DNA of 64,000 bases from Anas platyrhynchos (GCF_047663525.1 NC_092589.1:73715001-73779000); one strand, 5' to 3'. Shown: positions 46,801 to 61,800, counted from the first letter of the stretch. The notes: generated by a model from the letters alone, not told the origin. Program-made: numbers and translations.

Positions 46801-49800
46801 CAAAGGCATTCTGAAGTGGCAAGGCAATCCGCTGTTCCTAGTGACTGGCAGACTTGTTTCTGCCTAAAAGCTGCAACTGAAACTTCATGCTTGATCTATG
46901 AACTGTTTGCCTAAATAGAGGACTATTGCAAATGAGAGTTCTTTGTGTTCTTCATTGTGTTTGGGAAAAGATGAGATTTGTCAAACTGGTGAGAAAACCT
47001 TATTTTGGACAAACAAGAAATCCAGAAGAAAATAATAGCCAATTATCTGAATGTCTCTTTGTTAGACGGTAGTTTCTAACTTGGTTTAAAAGTAAATGGT
47101 TACAAAAATGCTGTTAGAAAAATGCTACAATCATGTTTCCACGAGATGCATTATGTAGTTTCTTCATCATATGAAGAACATCGTTCATATTAGAACGTAA
47201 ATCTTTAAACATGAACAGCTTGGAAAAATATTGCATAATGTGCTTTGGTATACGAATTATAGAAGGATGGATTTGATTTAAGGTATTGATAACACAAACC
47301 TCTTTCTTTTAAGGGAGCAAGTATATCAGAAATTAAGAAGCAGTACCGTGCACTGTCATTAAAATACCATCCAGATAAAGGAGGAGATGAAGTTATGTTC
47401 ATGAGGATTGCTAAGGCTTATGCAGCGTAAGTTCCCCTTTTGCCTTTGAAAAAAATTGATATCTTGGGGGGTTAAACCTGTAAGGTAATAACCGGACTGA
47501 TCTAAGCAGCCAGAGAAAGTGTGTTTTGATATGTAATAAATAAATCAACATGTGACTCAGTTCAGTGAATGCCTGTTGTGTGTACAAGTTAGGAGGGATA
47601 ATATAATTGTTAGCAGCTGTCAGAATACTGTAAGGTGTTAGTTCTTTGTATTTAACTTGCACGTCAGCTGGGAAAAGTGCTCCCAGTGTGACACATACTA
47701 AGTCTTGAAAAAGATGAAAAAGATTAAAAAGATGAAAAAGAACAAGATATGTTACAGTGTTTAAGCAACAAACCTTGGTATGGCCATTCTGAGGCATCAC
47801 CTAGAGAATAAATGTACTAATTCTAATCCTGTTCCCATCTGGCAGCAGAGGTATTTTTTCTGGTTCGGATTCAGTTTTCTGTTAGCTTGTAAACTTGATT
47901 TTTTGACTCAGTGACCATTTCATGTTATCTGTGTACTTCTTAAAAGAAGATTCAAGGATTCAGCTTTTCCTCCACTGTACTGTTTTCAGTCATACCTTTG
48001 TTTGTAGCTTGTTTTTTTTCGATCTGAGTGGAGGCATGTAATACTAGATTCTGGCATAAAATAAATCCCCTTTTGCTCACTTAATCATGTACAACTTTAT
48101 ATTCTTCTCTACTCTAAATAATCATCCAAGGATCTAGCAAATTGTAGCATTCTGCTTTAAAGTCAGTTGCCTATGTGGTTGACCTTACTGATTGAGTGTA
48201 TTGTTTAAGATGAGACGAGAAGTTTGATACTGAGATGATTTGAGTTTGATATTGAGATGCGAAGGAAAGCCAACGCCGTGCTCGCTTTGAGCAGTTTTGA
48301 AATTATTCTTTCTGCTTACAAATAACTGCATTATTGAGATGCTTCTTTATAGAGTATTGCTTTTTAAACTCATGAAAAATCTCACCACTATTTTGCAAAC
48401 TAGCAATCAAATGTTAGGTGAGTACAGTCTCATCCTTAATATACTTGTGCAACAGCTACGGCAGAGGCAAATCTTAGAGAATGACAGTGTAGTTCCTTAG
48501 CTGTGCTGTCTGGAAAGAATATAAAACAACATATTCAGTAAGTCTGTTTGTTAACAAGCGTGAGACTTGGAGGAGACTTCTGACTGACTCTCCAGATGTC
48601 TTCTGTATGTGTGGTGTTTTGTGGTGTTGGGTGTCCTAAAGCAGAAAGTTCCTACTTCCTTGTAGTAGTAGTAGGGATTCTTTTTAGGAGGTTGCCTGTT
48701 GCCAACAAAATACTATGGAACAGGTATAGAAACTAAGATTTTGGGAGGTAGTATCTTATTTTTTCTCTCAGATACGGAACCAAGTAGTTCTAAATGAAAA
48801 AAAACAAAAAAATCCCCACAAATGTACTATCAAATGTAAAGTCTAGAATAACAGAACATAAGCTTCTAGAGAGAAATTCTGACTTATCAGTTCATCTTGT
48901 ATGTTTACCTTTTTCCACCCAAAAGATAGTATCTTCAGCCTTCATTGTCTTTCAGAGTTTGCTGTACTGTAACCTGGTGTTGAAAGGTGCTTTTTGGTTA
49001 CGGATTGAGCAGTCAGTCTCACAAAAGGGAGATGTGATTGTCTGATTCCTTGCAAGAGTGCATCCTTTTTGTTTCTAATTTCTTTTGCTGTCAGATTGAG
49101 AAAAGGGATTTTCCTGTGTATCATGAAGGAATACAACAGAATTGTTTTTACAAGATTTTATGTAAATAAGTTTTTTTTAGTCTCTGAAAGATAGTATAGA
49201 TGCCACATTTTAAAGTTTCTGTATGTAAATTATTTTGACAAAATTCCTTTATTTCTGTATTAACTTAATATTTCTTTTTGAAATTAGCTTAACTGATGAA
49301 GAATCACGGAAAAATTGGGAAGAATTTGGTAATCCAGATGGACCACAAGGTAATAATTATGAATAACAGAAAGAAGTTCTGTATTTTCTGTGCATTAAGA
49401 TATATCATGTTTGGCCATTTGAGAAGCTCTCAGATCTTATTTTATGTAGAATATTTTTTCTTTGATTTGAAGATATATCTCATAATTCTTTGCTTGTAAA
49501 ACTGACTGTGGTGTGTGGATGAGGGAAATGGAAAGTCAGGAAGGAGCTAGCTTTTAAATTTACATATTTTTTAAAATGTGGACCTCCACAGATCTCCGGT
49601 TGTTGGTGCTGTGTAGTTTGAGGAACTAAGCTGAGCTATGTATCTATATGGAATGAGTTAAGGCTAGCTTGGAAGTCATAAATGGACTTTAACTTGAATT
49701 GACCTGAAGCTGGGACTTCAAAACAAGGTTTGGCCAAAAGCAGATGAGAGTTTGAAGATCAGAAGATCATTGCATGGTTTGCCCAGAGAGCTTTCACAAA

Positions 49801-52800
49801 TGTGAGGGACTCTGGATTTCTGAAGGGCAAAGTGAAGTGATTTTGTAGGGCGGTAGTTCATATAGTTGACTTGCAAGCCTTCTGCTCTTCTGAAACCTTT
49901 ACCGTCTGTGGTGGAATGAGAGTTCTCTGCTTTTTTAGATCTTGCTTTGTTGCTTGATCTGAATGGTTGGAAGAAGCCTGAATGAAGTTCTCCCATTCTC
50001 TGCTCTGTAACGTTGTTCCAGAGGAGCATGAGGAGCCTTCTCATTTAGTGAAATTAATCTTTTCAGGACCCGCGGGAACGGGGTTAAGCTGAGGCAGGGG
50101 AAGTTTAGGCTTGACATCAGGAGGGGGTTCTTCACAGAGAGAGTGGTTGCACACTGGAACAGGCTCCCCAGGGAAGTGGTCACTGCACCGAGCCTGTCTG
50201 AATTTAAGAAGAGATTGGACTGTGCTCTTAGTCACATGGTCTGAACTTTTGGGTAGACCTGTGTGGTGTCAAGAGTTGGACTTGATGATCCTTAAGGGTC
50301 ACTTCCAACTCAGAATATTCTATGATTCTATGATCTAGACACCTGTAATGTAAAGGCCTGTATCCAGGCCATGCGCTGTAGCTTTTAGTTCTGTGTAGCC
50401 CAAGAATGGTGACAGACCCTCTTACAGGTATGTTCTGGGATGGGATGAAGCACATCTTACATGCTTAAAATGAGATGAGGTACATCCCACCCTCTGTGCC
50501 CAGCACAGGGGAACAAAAGCAAGCAATGTTCATTCCTTATCCAACTGAATCAGCATGGAGGTTAGAGGCAAGCAAACAAGATTTCTTCATCTTGCTCCTT
50601 TACCAAGTAAAATATTAAACGTGCAAAAGAGTATTTAAAAGCATGTAAATGGACCTGAAGAATAAAAATATATGCTTTTAGGAATGTCAGGCAGTTTTGG
50701 TAAACTTTTTCCTCTTGGTATTTGCTAGTGCTTCATCCCAATGAGCATAGATACGGGCAAAGAGCTTCTTCAATGCGAAGAGAGAGCTTTGTATTGAGCT
50801 ACCTCTGTGGAATAGTTTGGAACTACAGTCCTAAAGATCAAAAGCATTATGAGAAACCACCAATAAAAGACACATTACAATTTTAATACATTCTTCTAAA
50901 AATCCATGATGATTACAGGTAGAGAAATGTCTCCAGGCTCTCTTCTCCAACGAGAGCATTTCCCGTACCATAATGCAGTAAATTCACTTTGATGTTCTGT
51001 TGACCTATTAAGCTTGAGGTCAGATGTCTAACTTGAATTTTGACAAATAGCTTCTAATTTAAGAACTCCATAGAGGTTATGTTAGACTTGTGCATAACAA
51101 CTGGTTGTCTGAATCGATGACTGTCAGAACCTGTTGGAAAAAGTACCCATTATTTCTAAGTACATAGGCAATCGTAGTCCTAACTTTAAGCTAATGCTCT
51201 TTATTGGTCCTTACTAGTACAGAGGAAAGGACTTCAATTTTTTATATAGTAGATGGTGGACTTTAAAGTTTTATAAGTCCTGCTTCAAAGGTTTGTTGTG
51301 TTGTTTTCGTTTTATTTTATTTTTTTTTTTGTTTAGAACCTCTAGTATTGCATGTCTGAAGGCAATCTATTTAATATTATTCTTTATTCAGTTCTGTGTA
51401 CTGTAGCTGTTAGGGAATCATGGCTTGTATTTTCTCCAGCCAAACTCCTTCTGATTTTACAAGTGTTGCATTCACTTTCTTACCAGTCACACAGGAATGT
51501 GAACCAGTGGAGGGTTTTGTTTTTACAATGTACAGCTCAAAACACTTTCCTAAAGTTAAAAATAAATAAAACTTTCACTGTAGAATTCATTTGCTTCGTT
51601 TTCTTGCAATTCATGTGTTTACTGATCTATGTAAATTTAAACTGCTGAAAGCTCTGTAAGGCAAAGCTCATAAATCTTTCCACCTGTGAAGTCTTCTCTC
51701 CTTTTTGATTATATTAATAAATCTTGCATGTCTGTTTCACTGCAGTCTGTTGAGCTAAAAACTTAGGTATTTCAGATGTTGCGTTTAAGTCTTGCTATTT
51801 CATTGCATACTTGAGTGTGTTTCTAGTTTGTTTTTTTAGATTAACTAAATTTGTTAGAATTTTACTGATTGGAGTGCTATACATGAGGTGTGGTGTTGTT
51901 TTTTTTTGGTTAGACTTAATGTGACTTTAAGAAAAACTGCTTAATATTTTACAGCAAATTTCTTTTCTCTCATCCTACAGCTACAAGCTTTGGTATAGCT
52001 TTGCCAGCTTGGATTGTGGATCAGAAGAATTCGATTTGGGTGAGTCATCTCACTTAGGTTGAGATTTTAAGATGAACATTTAAGTCTTCATCTTAAAACA
52101 TGTGCCTGTGCTTAATACTTCATGTTTAAGTCAAAGCACATGGTTAATAATACTGCTGCTCTGGTCCAAGTGCATCTCTGAAGCAAGCTCCAGGAGTCAA
52201 AAGTACCAGAGTATCTTTCTACTTTTGAAGGCTATATTTATGTGCTTGGAAGCATTTCACTGTAGTGGTTATGAAGTGGTACTGTGCTGCTGCTGTGAAG
52301 CATGTGTTTGCTGTAGCAAGGAAGCATATAGAACTGTTTGTTTGCTGGATATATGCAGTTCCATGTGGTTTGCTAGAGATGCTGTAATCACACAGTGCCT
52401 AAATAAATATTATTTGCATTACATTTTCTGTAAGGTGCTTAGTCTACCTGCTTGCTTCTTGTGCAGTAATCTCCTCTGTCCACTGAATCACAATTAGCTG
52501 CCAACTCTTCAATAATTATAGAAACCCACCCAAGACGATGCATGGATGATCTAAAAGATCTTGCACTGAGCAAATACACTTTATTTAAACTCTATTCAGC
52601 TGATTGTATTGCTTGTAAGTTCTTCAGAAATAATGGCAAGTACTGTGCAATAAGCTTGTATTAATTTGGAGTAGATCTGTGGTAATACTGCTTGATCATA
52701 TTTTAGAAGAAAATATTAAACGAGCAGTACTAAGCAACTGAAGTATCTAATGCAGTATGTTTCATAATTTTTTCCAGGTTTTGTTTGTATACGGATTAGC

Positions 52801-55800
52801 ATTTATGGTTATTCTTCCAGTTGTGGTGGTAAGTATTATCTGATTAGTATTCTACCCTCTGTAAACAAGCTGTAAACAAAGCTTTCTCAGACTTTAAATG
52901 AATTGCTCATTCTTCCCTTTCATGGAGAGGGAGAGTTTTGTTGTTTTTTTTTTTTAACGTGGATGTTCTCTTTTCTTATGGAAAAAGTGTAGTTGCGTTA
53001 CACTTTCCAAAAAACACAATGCTGGGTTAGAGAGGGGGCTGTTAGGAAAATACTAGATAGCACAAGAGTTAGAGATTCAATCAGGTAACTTGTCTTACAC
53101 CTTCTGTCATGTGTCACATGAAAATTAATGCCGTGTGATGAACTTGAGAGTATATTCAGTAGTGTTACTGTAGTTGTTCAGTAGTGTTACTGTAGAGCCA
53201 AGACAGATGTCTTTAACTGTGGGTACTAGAACAATTGCTGCTTGTGGAATAAGTTGTTTTGTTTAGTTTCTCTTGATTGTCTTTTGTTTCCATAATCTTA
53301 TTTTTTATTGATCTTCTATACACAATGAAATGTCTGCTCTTGAGATTTTTGTGTGAGAAATCAATTGCAAGACGAAGGATATTTCAGGGCTCCAATTTGC
53401 CCTCCGGTACTGCTTTTGAACAATGTCCCTTATCCAGTGATTGTGTATAGTTGGGGGTATGGCTTGAAGACAGACTCAGAAAATTGATTCTCATAAACCT
53501 TCATGCTCTTGGGAAAAGGACTTTCATTTGAGAAAGCCTCCTGGGATCTCGACAACTGCTTATGTCTCTGTGTACTGAGAGCCAGCCAGACATTATCACT
53601 TGTCTTAGAGAGCCTCTCTGTCTAACTGAAGACCTTGCATAACAAATTCCTGGTGCATGGATTTCAACAACGAGTTGAGTAACAAGTCTAAAATTCAGAG
53701 TTAGACGTACACTTCCTTCTTTCTCTTTGTGTTTCAGTTGGCGCGTGTTTTTTTTTGTACACGTGTACTTTTAGTGATTTATATCAAGCTTATCATAGCT
53801 CAAGTGAAAGTAAACATCCTCTATCAGATGCAGACTTAGGCATTGAAACTTGTCATTGTAAATTTCTTTTATAGTCAGTGAAGAGGAATAGTTATTTGTT
53901 ATGGAGCAAGTTATTGTATCATTTAATTCTAAGCTAGGCGTATGAGATAATTCATACCTTTGATGGATCTGTTTCTTTTCTATTAAACAATAAAGAAGCC
54001 TAAGTTAACTACAGTGTAGTCATCCAGTATCTGAGGTAGACATCTAAAATTAAGTAAGTCTAGTTCCATCCTTTGAATCCGGATGGAGAAAAGGGAAATA
54101 CTGATACACAGTTCTTTGTAGACTTTCATTAACCTAAATAATGTTCTGTATATGTACATGAGGCAAGAGAAACTATCTGTATCTGCAAAAGTAGGTAGAG
54201 CAGCCTCTTCCGTGTAGATTTGGTCTGGCTGTAGTGTTGCATTTCTTCCTTTTCCAGTACCTATACTTAGACTTTTTGTCAAACTGAGAGCTATGGGATT
54301 ATAATATACATTTTTCCACAGAAGAACTTAAATAATAATAAAAGAGTTCTGTATTCTTCTGTGCCAGGTTCATCTATTTATGGAAGAATCAAACCTAATT
54401 TAAAACAAACTAATTCTTTTTGTGGGGAGCCAGTCCTAGAACATTTTCCAAATAATTAAGTAAATTGCATAGTTCTTGCTGTGCTAGCAGAATTTACACT
54501 ATTGCCTATTAAATTAATAATAGTATCCATTGCTTGTTACTTCAGTGCCTGCTGCATTTCGCTCGTGATAAACTTTGTAATAGATGGTGATTTATCTTGA
54601 ATGTTTTTCCTAAGCTAGTGAGCTTGGTTTGCAAGGGCGATTTAGTGAGCAGACTGCAGTTTAAGAAAGGTGGCATGATAGGTTATAAAATTATAGAGTA
54701 CAATCACTGTACAGTGAGTTCCATAATTTGAAGTCTCGGTTGTAATGCTAATGAGGGAGTTGTTGGAGTGTTTCTGAAGGTTTGGAAGAATTCTTCAGTC
54801 AGCATGAAGGAATAAGGCTTAATTCTGAAAATTTCCAGCAATGACACTGGGTCACCTTCAGATTCCTCTAGTGGAAGATACACCTGCCCATGGCAAGGAA
54901 ACTGGAACTAAATGGTCTTTAAAGGTCCCTTCCAGCTCAAACTGTTCTATGATTCTAAATTTTCTGAAAAACATTTTCTAATTAGGTGACTTAAGGCAAA
55001 TTTGGGGTAGGGGGGTGGAAACCACAACCCATGTAGTTAAAGAAATCTCGTTTTGGTCTTGGCTTGGACTTGGTCAGCCTAAACTGAGTTACATTTGGAT
55101 GGTGTGTTGGATGGTAAAGAATTGCCAATTTCTTTGTAAGGGGTAACTCCAGTGGATTCACTGTTTAGTGGATTCACTAAAACAACACCATAAATAAACA
55201 AAACAGGGTCTGCATGCATGCAAGCTTGTGCTGGGAAAGGGTAGATTCTTAAGGCAAAAAGTCATCTCAGTTTTTAGCATCACGTTCTCTCAGATGAATA
55301 TATTGATGTGTGTTTACGATTACTTTTGGCAAAGATATTTTTGTTGTTCTTTCTGAAATTCATTTGACTTCTACATAAGGAAAGTCAGTCGGGGTAAGTA
55401 GTTTTTTATGAGGTACAGTTTACCTAGTTATGATGAACACATATGAGGTGATCTTGCGTGGGCGTTTTGATACCAATACCATTGTGTTGATGTCATGTTG
55501 TTCTTACTAAACATTTCAGGGTACCTGGTGGTACCGATCGATACGATATAGTGGAGACCAGATTCTCATCCGGACAACTCAAATATATACATATTTTGTC
55601 TATAAAACACGGAACATGGACATGAAACGTAAGTGAAAAGTATCTGGACATGCTGATTTGGTGATGTTAAAATGCTTTGGCTTTATAGGCTTTTACGTTT
55701 AAGCATTGTTTCTGGTTCTGTAAGAATGGTTTTAAAAAACTTCATTTTGTTGCAGGTGAGGAGTACTCTATAAAAAGACTTAATGGGGGAGGGAGTTGCA

Positions 55801-58800
55801 TAGATCTATACCTGTCATCCATACAGTTTAAAAAAAAAAAAAAATTGTGTATGGGGAAAACAGATGCTGACCTGCCTAAAGCCTTGAAGTTTCTTTATGG
55901 CCACTAGAAATGCAACCTTTATCTGCATGTTTACTTCTGTTCCTGTAGCAGAATAAGTGTCTTGAATTTTCTAAGGGTTGTCATAAGACTTTTATATTAC
56001 TAAAGACTTCCTAGTTCTCTATTCTTTACTTGTGATATTACACCTAAATTTCTGTTTAATAGTTTTGCTCCCTATCAGTTTCTTGTTTTGTTACTTGTTT
56101 ATAGTTGTTGATGTACTTATTTTTCTTGTCTGCTCACACTTAAGCAAAGAAAACCAAACTTTTTCTAGAGAAATATGTGGATGCATTAGATTGGGCCTTA
56201 TCTTGGTCTACAGTATCCTCAAGTTCAGGAATTAAATCCTTCAGCTTGGAAGTTGGCACGGGCCCGAAGAATTAGCATGATATTAGTTCTAGATTGGATT
56301 TTACTTCATCTTGTGCTCAGAGTGGTTGAAAAGCAGAATAAAGCAAACAATAAAAATGAAAAAGGTGTCACGTAAAACATCACCTCTTACTCCTTTAAAT
56401 TGCACTGGTGTTCAGTTATAGATTTGCTGAAAGGTTACTGGAAGCATCCGTTCTTGATGCATCCTTTTCCTCTTGAACAGAAAGGCTTCATAGTTAAAGA
56501 AGTCTATGATATAAGGGTACAGAAATAGACTAGCATCCTAGTCGCAGCAAAAACAGGTTTACATGTGTGGGATCAATTCAGGTTAGTTTGTTCTCATACT
56601 CGTATGCTTTTGTCTTTCTCCTCCTCCACACAGCTGAGTGTGAAAGGATGAAAGGGAGACTAGGTGAGATATCTTGGAAGTTTAGAGAGATCATTGCAGA
56701 CCTGTTCTCTTTCTCCAAGCTTGCTGTCAATAATGGGGTTCAATGTGAAATAACCTCAGGTTTGAGGCTTTCATTCTCTCTCCTACAGACAAGTAAAAAG
56801 TTACTCCTAAGTTTAAGTGGCCTTATTTAAGGATTTATCATTTTCAGGAAGTCCTGGAGTCAGAGGCAGGTCAGATTTTTTATTTTTTTTTCCACTGAGG
56901 TCTGTTGTACAGCCTGCTTGAAATAGAAGGCACAACTGAGATAGCTTAGACAAATCACACAGTGATCAGGTAAGGCCTTTGCTTGGTTGTGAATTTCACG
57001 CTGGTGAGGTACCAGCCCCAAAACTTGGGGCTTAAGCCTGGGATAATGTAATCAAACTGAGCTAGGGAAGTGGTGAGACAGATTTGCAAGATCAAATTTC
57101 AAGACAAATGAGTTTTTAAGACCCTTTTTGCCTTAGGATCTGTAATTATGAAGCTTAAATAATAGGAAAGTCTGAAATAGTCTGAATCTCTTTGTTATGC
57201 TCTGCTCAGGAAGTAAACAGATAATTGAGAACAGAAATGGAAATTGATGTTCAGGGAACTTGATTAATTGTTGGTAGGTGGAATTCGCTGAGTACTGCAA
57301 GCAGGCAGAGCAGCTTTGACTTGCTCAGAAAAGAACTTCCTCAAAATACAAGATGAAGCTTGAGTAACTATAGCTGAAAAAGTTACTTTAATTGGAAGAA
57401 ATGATGGGGTGAGTTTTCTCACTTCCTATAGCAGAGCAGTCTGACACATTCACGAGCAGAAAGCTGGCTAAAACATCCCAGGTGGTAGATTTTTAATCTT
57501 AATTAGATGACAAAAGATATTTCAAGGTAGTATGGATTTTCCTAATCACATTTTTTGCTAGCAAAAGAGCTGTCTATCTTCATGGGATTTGTTTGCAGGG
57601 GTACTTATTGAACTGCTCTTCTAATCATTAAAAGAAAAAAAAATGGTGAATTTTTAATGTCAGCTGGACAGAAAATTGAGTTGAAATTTTCTCTCCCATC
57701 TCTCCTACAATACACACATTGAGGGGCAGCCTCAGGCATATGAATTCCGAGGTGAATGGTTTTGTGAGCATGCAGTAGCAGTCAAACTGCTGTGTGGTGA
57801 CGTCTGCCAATCCTAAATAAACCGAACTATGGTTTTGTGAAGACATTCAGAGTGCTTAATGCCATGGAAAAAGGAATCTTGAGCTATTTCAGTTATCTTG
57901 TGCCAAGCATCGTGTTCACAGTAGCTTTGTACTGTAGCAATAGTAACTCATCCCCTAAATAGAGAATATGAATGTGCATGCTTGTTGGGGGAAGAGTGGA
58001 GGTAAGTTTTGTGGCTGAGATTTGTGAAGAAATCATTTGGTGGCATAGAATATTGAAGACTGTTTGTCTCCCATTATCTTTGCAGGGCTTATCATGGTTT
58101 TAGCAGGGGCATCTGAATTTGATCCTCAGTACAATAAAGATGCTACGAGCAGACCAGCAGACAACATTCAGATACCACAGGTTAGTTATATTGAGAGATG
58201 TTTTATAAACAACTGACCATTTCAAGGGAGGGGGTGATGACCAGCTGACAGAACTCAATCCCTTGAGGCGTTAATTTTGTTGAGATTGTGTCTTTTCAGA
58301 AACAGGAATTAAAAGCTAGACTTGATTTAGAATTTTTTAAAAAGATACAACTACAGAAGATACAACGTTAAACAGATTCTATTTCAAGCATAAGCAGTTA
58401 GTATAAAACAGATTTATGTATCTGTTTAGTGAGCTACATAGGGATCTAATGTATCAGTCCTTGTAAATTTTGAGTGTCAGTATTAGGAGGCAATTGCCAT
58501 TTGATAAAGCTTGTTAGCTATAACCACTTATATCAGTAGCACAGATCTGGTTAAATACATTAATATTGAAATTGTCTTGTCTGAGCTAAGAATATCTTTA
58601 AATGTTATAATGATTCTTTCATGAATTTCAGATCCCTGGTTGCCTTTTTTCATTTTCATTGTGTGTTTCCAACAGAGATACAGTAATATATACTGCAACA
58701 AATAATTATAGCTAGCAGAGTTTTAGGAAGACTTATTTATTGGAAACTGATGTTTTGGTTTGAAGCACCGTGTACAACATGCTCTACATGAAAAATATTC

Positions 58801-61800
58801 TGAGTTAACAAAATGAGGGGGAGCAGTCCCACCGATTTAAACTTTGCCTGCATGCAGTTTGATTTTCAAGTCATAAGCATGTTTTCATGTCCTAAACATT
58901 AAGATAGGCTAAGATAGCTCCTTCCTTAATTGTCTTCATCTTTTACAAATTCTTCCTCTTCTTGTAGGCTTTGAGAAGGACCTAGAATTGTGGTTAGGTG
59001 GCTTTCTTTCTGCAGGCATTGTGCTCAGGAGCACGTGGCTGGGAAAGAACACCTTGATCATCAGGTCTCCTGTGCTGCTGCAAGCATTAGCATTGTGCAA
59101 GCCCTTTACATTTAGCCATTCTTCATTTAAAAGGCAGTCAAGCGTCCTGTTCCAGAACTTGCTGTTCTAGTGGTTAGGAATCTTGTTTGTGACCAATTTA
59201 TATCCGTGGTTTTTGTCATCATTATTCTTGAGTTTGTTTTGCTTGCTCTGTATACCCTTAATGCATGTATAGACAGAAGCATTAACCCATTTGTTTTCTT
59301 TTTGCCTTCATTTTGCTAAACTAAGAAAGCTGCTATCTTTTCTCTTTCCTAAAAGGCTCATCATTTCCCTCATCCTGCTACATGCTAAACGAGTTACTGT
59401 TCCCTGTTGTTATATTTTTAAATTTAACATTATTTTTTACTTTGGCCAGAGCTGTCCATAATATTCCACTGTTAAGTCTCAGCGTTGCATTAGTGGCATG
59501 CCCTGTATTTCTGCAGGGAATAACTGTAAGTGTACTGTTGCCCACAACTGTTTCATATGGGTGACTTAATGTAGTCCTGAAGCCTCAGTTTTTGTTATTA
59601 TGCAAGTGTGTGGTGGTCAGCTGAACTCCCCCATAGCTGCTCTCTTCCCCTTCTCAAAGGAAGAGGGGGGGAGAATACAATGGAAAGGGCTCACGGGTTG
59701 AGATGAGAAGAGGGTCTGCAGGCCTGATTCTCGCTCCTCTCTCCCAGCTGCTGTTGCACAGCAATTTCTTCTGTTTTTTCAATCTGCTCTCCCAGAGACA
59801 CAACCAACATCGTGCTCTCACTTGGCTCTGGCCAGCAGCAGGTCCCTTTTGAAGCTGGCAGGAGCTGGCTCTGATGTAACGTGGCAGTTCCTTGGCTCTT
59901 TTCACAGAGGCCACCCCTGCAGCCCCCCTGCTACCAAACCCACAGAATCACAGAATTTCTAGGTTGGAAGAGACCTCAAGATCATCGAGTCCAACCTCTG
60001 ACCTAACACTAACAGTCCCCACTAAACCATATCCCTAAGCTCTACAACCCATGCCACATAAACCCATTACAAATTGTGACCTTGCTTTTTATACTGCTGG
60101 ATCTTCCATTTCTAAAGCTCCAGTCATCAGTTTCATCCATGTTATTTTTTTTTTTTTTAGTATACGACAATACAAGTCTCTGAAGCATAAATACAGGAAG
60201 GTATTGCTAATGATTTTTGTTAATGCACCTTGCTTTTTGTGCCGTGATCATTGTTCAAAATTTTATTTCACCTTTTAATCATAAACCTGATACTGATAAT
60301 TTTTATGAAAGATTTCTTATCAGAGCTTTATTCTTCTTGGTTTGGTGTTACACCATGATTTGTTTGCTAGGAACTTTTTATTACAAGATCTTTTTTTTTC
60401 AAGTGTAGGGAAAGACTGATCCAAAGTTGGTGTATCCTGCTTGTTGATATCCTTCCTTCTCCTTGTGGACAGATTTTGGGAACTTCAGTCCTTCCTTAGG
60501 TGACTTGTTGACCTAAAAAGTGAAGCTTCTTGATTCTTATAAACTATGAAGTTCAGTTACTCAGGTTTTCAGCTTCTCTCTCCAGGGTTTTCAACAAACT
60601 CAGGTGAGAGACCTGTTTGAACTGTGCATCTTGGACTGGTCAAGATCAAGTTAGGTCACCCTGAGTAAAGAACACCATGTCTTTTCCAAGTTGGTGCTGT
60701 TTTTGTAAACTCAAAATACTTGATAGCCTACGAGAGAATTTAGGCTTAAAAACCACCTTGTGATATTTGAGTCTATATCTGAGGAAGCTGGCTTAATCTT
60801 AGATAGGTGAAAATTCAAGGTGATGCTGTTGCTAGTGCATATTGTGTATAGGATAAATACCTTAGCAATATGGCTGAATCTGGTAAACCTTGGCAATAAT
60901 GACAGATTCTTCAAATATTTAGCTATCAATATAAATTTAATCACACCTCACTGATCACAAGTTTCCTCCCTTCACCTCCTTCCACAGTTGAAAAAACACA
61001 GTGAAAGATACCTCTTGGTGGAGCTATATTAAAAATAAAATGACCGTGTTCATCTCTACAGAACGTTCCAGGGAAAAGTTACTTAAAGGCTTGCATAAAT
61101 GAATGTAACCTTTTTCTCTTCAAAAACTGTTCTCCTCACATTTGTTTCTCCTTGGAGCCAAAATAGCCGTTTGTGTTTAATTATTTTATTTTAGCTAATC
61201 AGAGAAATTGGTGGTATAAATTTAAAGAAGAATGAGCCTCCACTCACCTGCCCTTACAGCCTGAAAGCCAGAGTTCTGTTGTTGACTCATCTTGCAAGGA
61301 TGAAAATCCCTGAGAGCCTTGAAGAAGGTAACAACTTTTCTTCCTAATCAGACATTGTTGAAGCAGTGCAACAAATTGCATGCTACTGTACTCATAAGTA
61401 TAATCTTTATCCATTAAAGAGTTGCACTGGATCTCTGCTCAATAATCTCTGCACAGAACACTTAACTTTTCAATTTGAATGACACTTTGAAAACATTTAC
61501 TTAGCATTTTATCATTCTCTTGATAGCCCTGTAATACTAGTACTGTAGTTGTTGATGCTTTTTGCTTGCAAATGTAATTTCAGAGTATTTTTTCTTTGTA
61601 ATACACCTCACATGTTTAACTTTTTAGTCTATTTCCTTCTCAGCATAAAGAAATTTAAGACGAGCATAATATTGCTCTCTTAACGTTTCCATTCATGTTT
61701 TTTTTTTGATTTCCACCCTAACGCCATGTAAAGCAAAGGAGATTAAATTAGAACTTTTAAAATATCAGTTACATATGAGCTTCAGTTATGTATTTTACAA

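Larger units (their letters stand above)
52829..55519 (+). other. SEC63: SEC63 intron 7
   Basis: 2.7 kb. It holds a 19-bp tandem duplication (53155-53195) and a CR1 3' fragment (54869-54957). Acceptor ACATTTCAG. Confidence 0.8.
58181..61194 (+). other. SEC63: SEC63 intron 9
   Basis: 3.0 kb. It holds an LTR-type repeat interrupted by an inverted CR1 (59606-60075). Otherwise AT-rich with nothing recognised. Confidence 0.8.

Noticed and set aside
59606..60075. An intact endogenous retrovirus
   Set aside because: Only non-coding LTR-type sequence is present, broken by a CR1. There are no gag, pol or env frames nearby.
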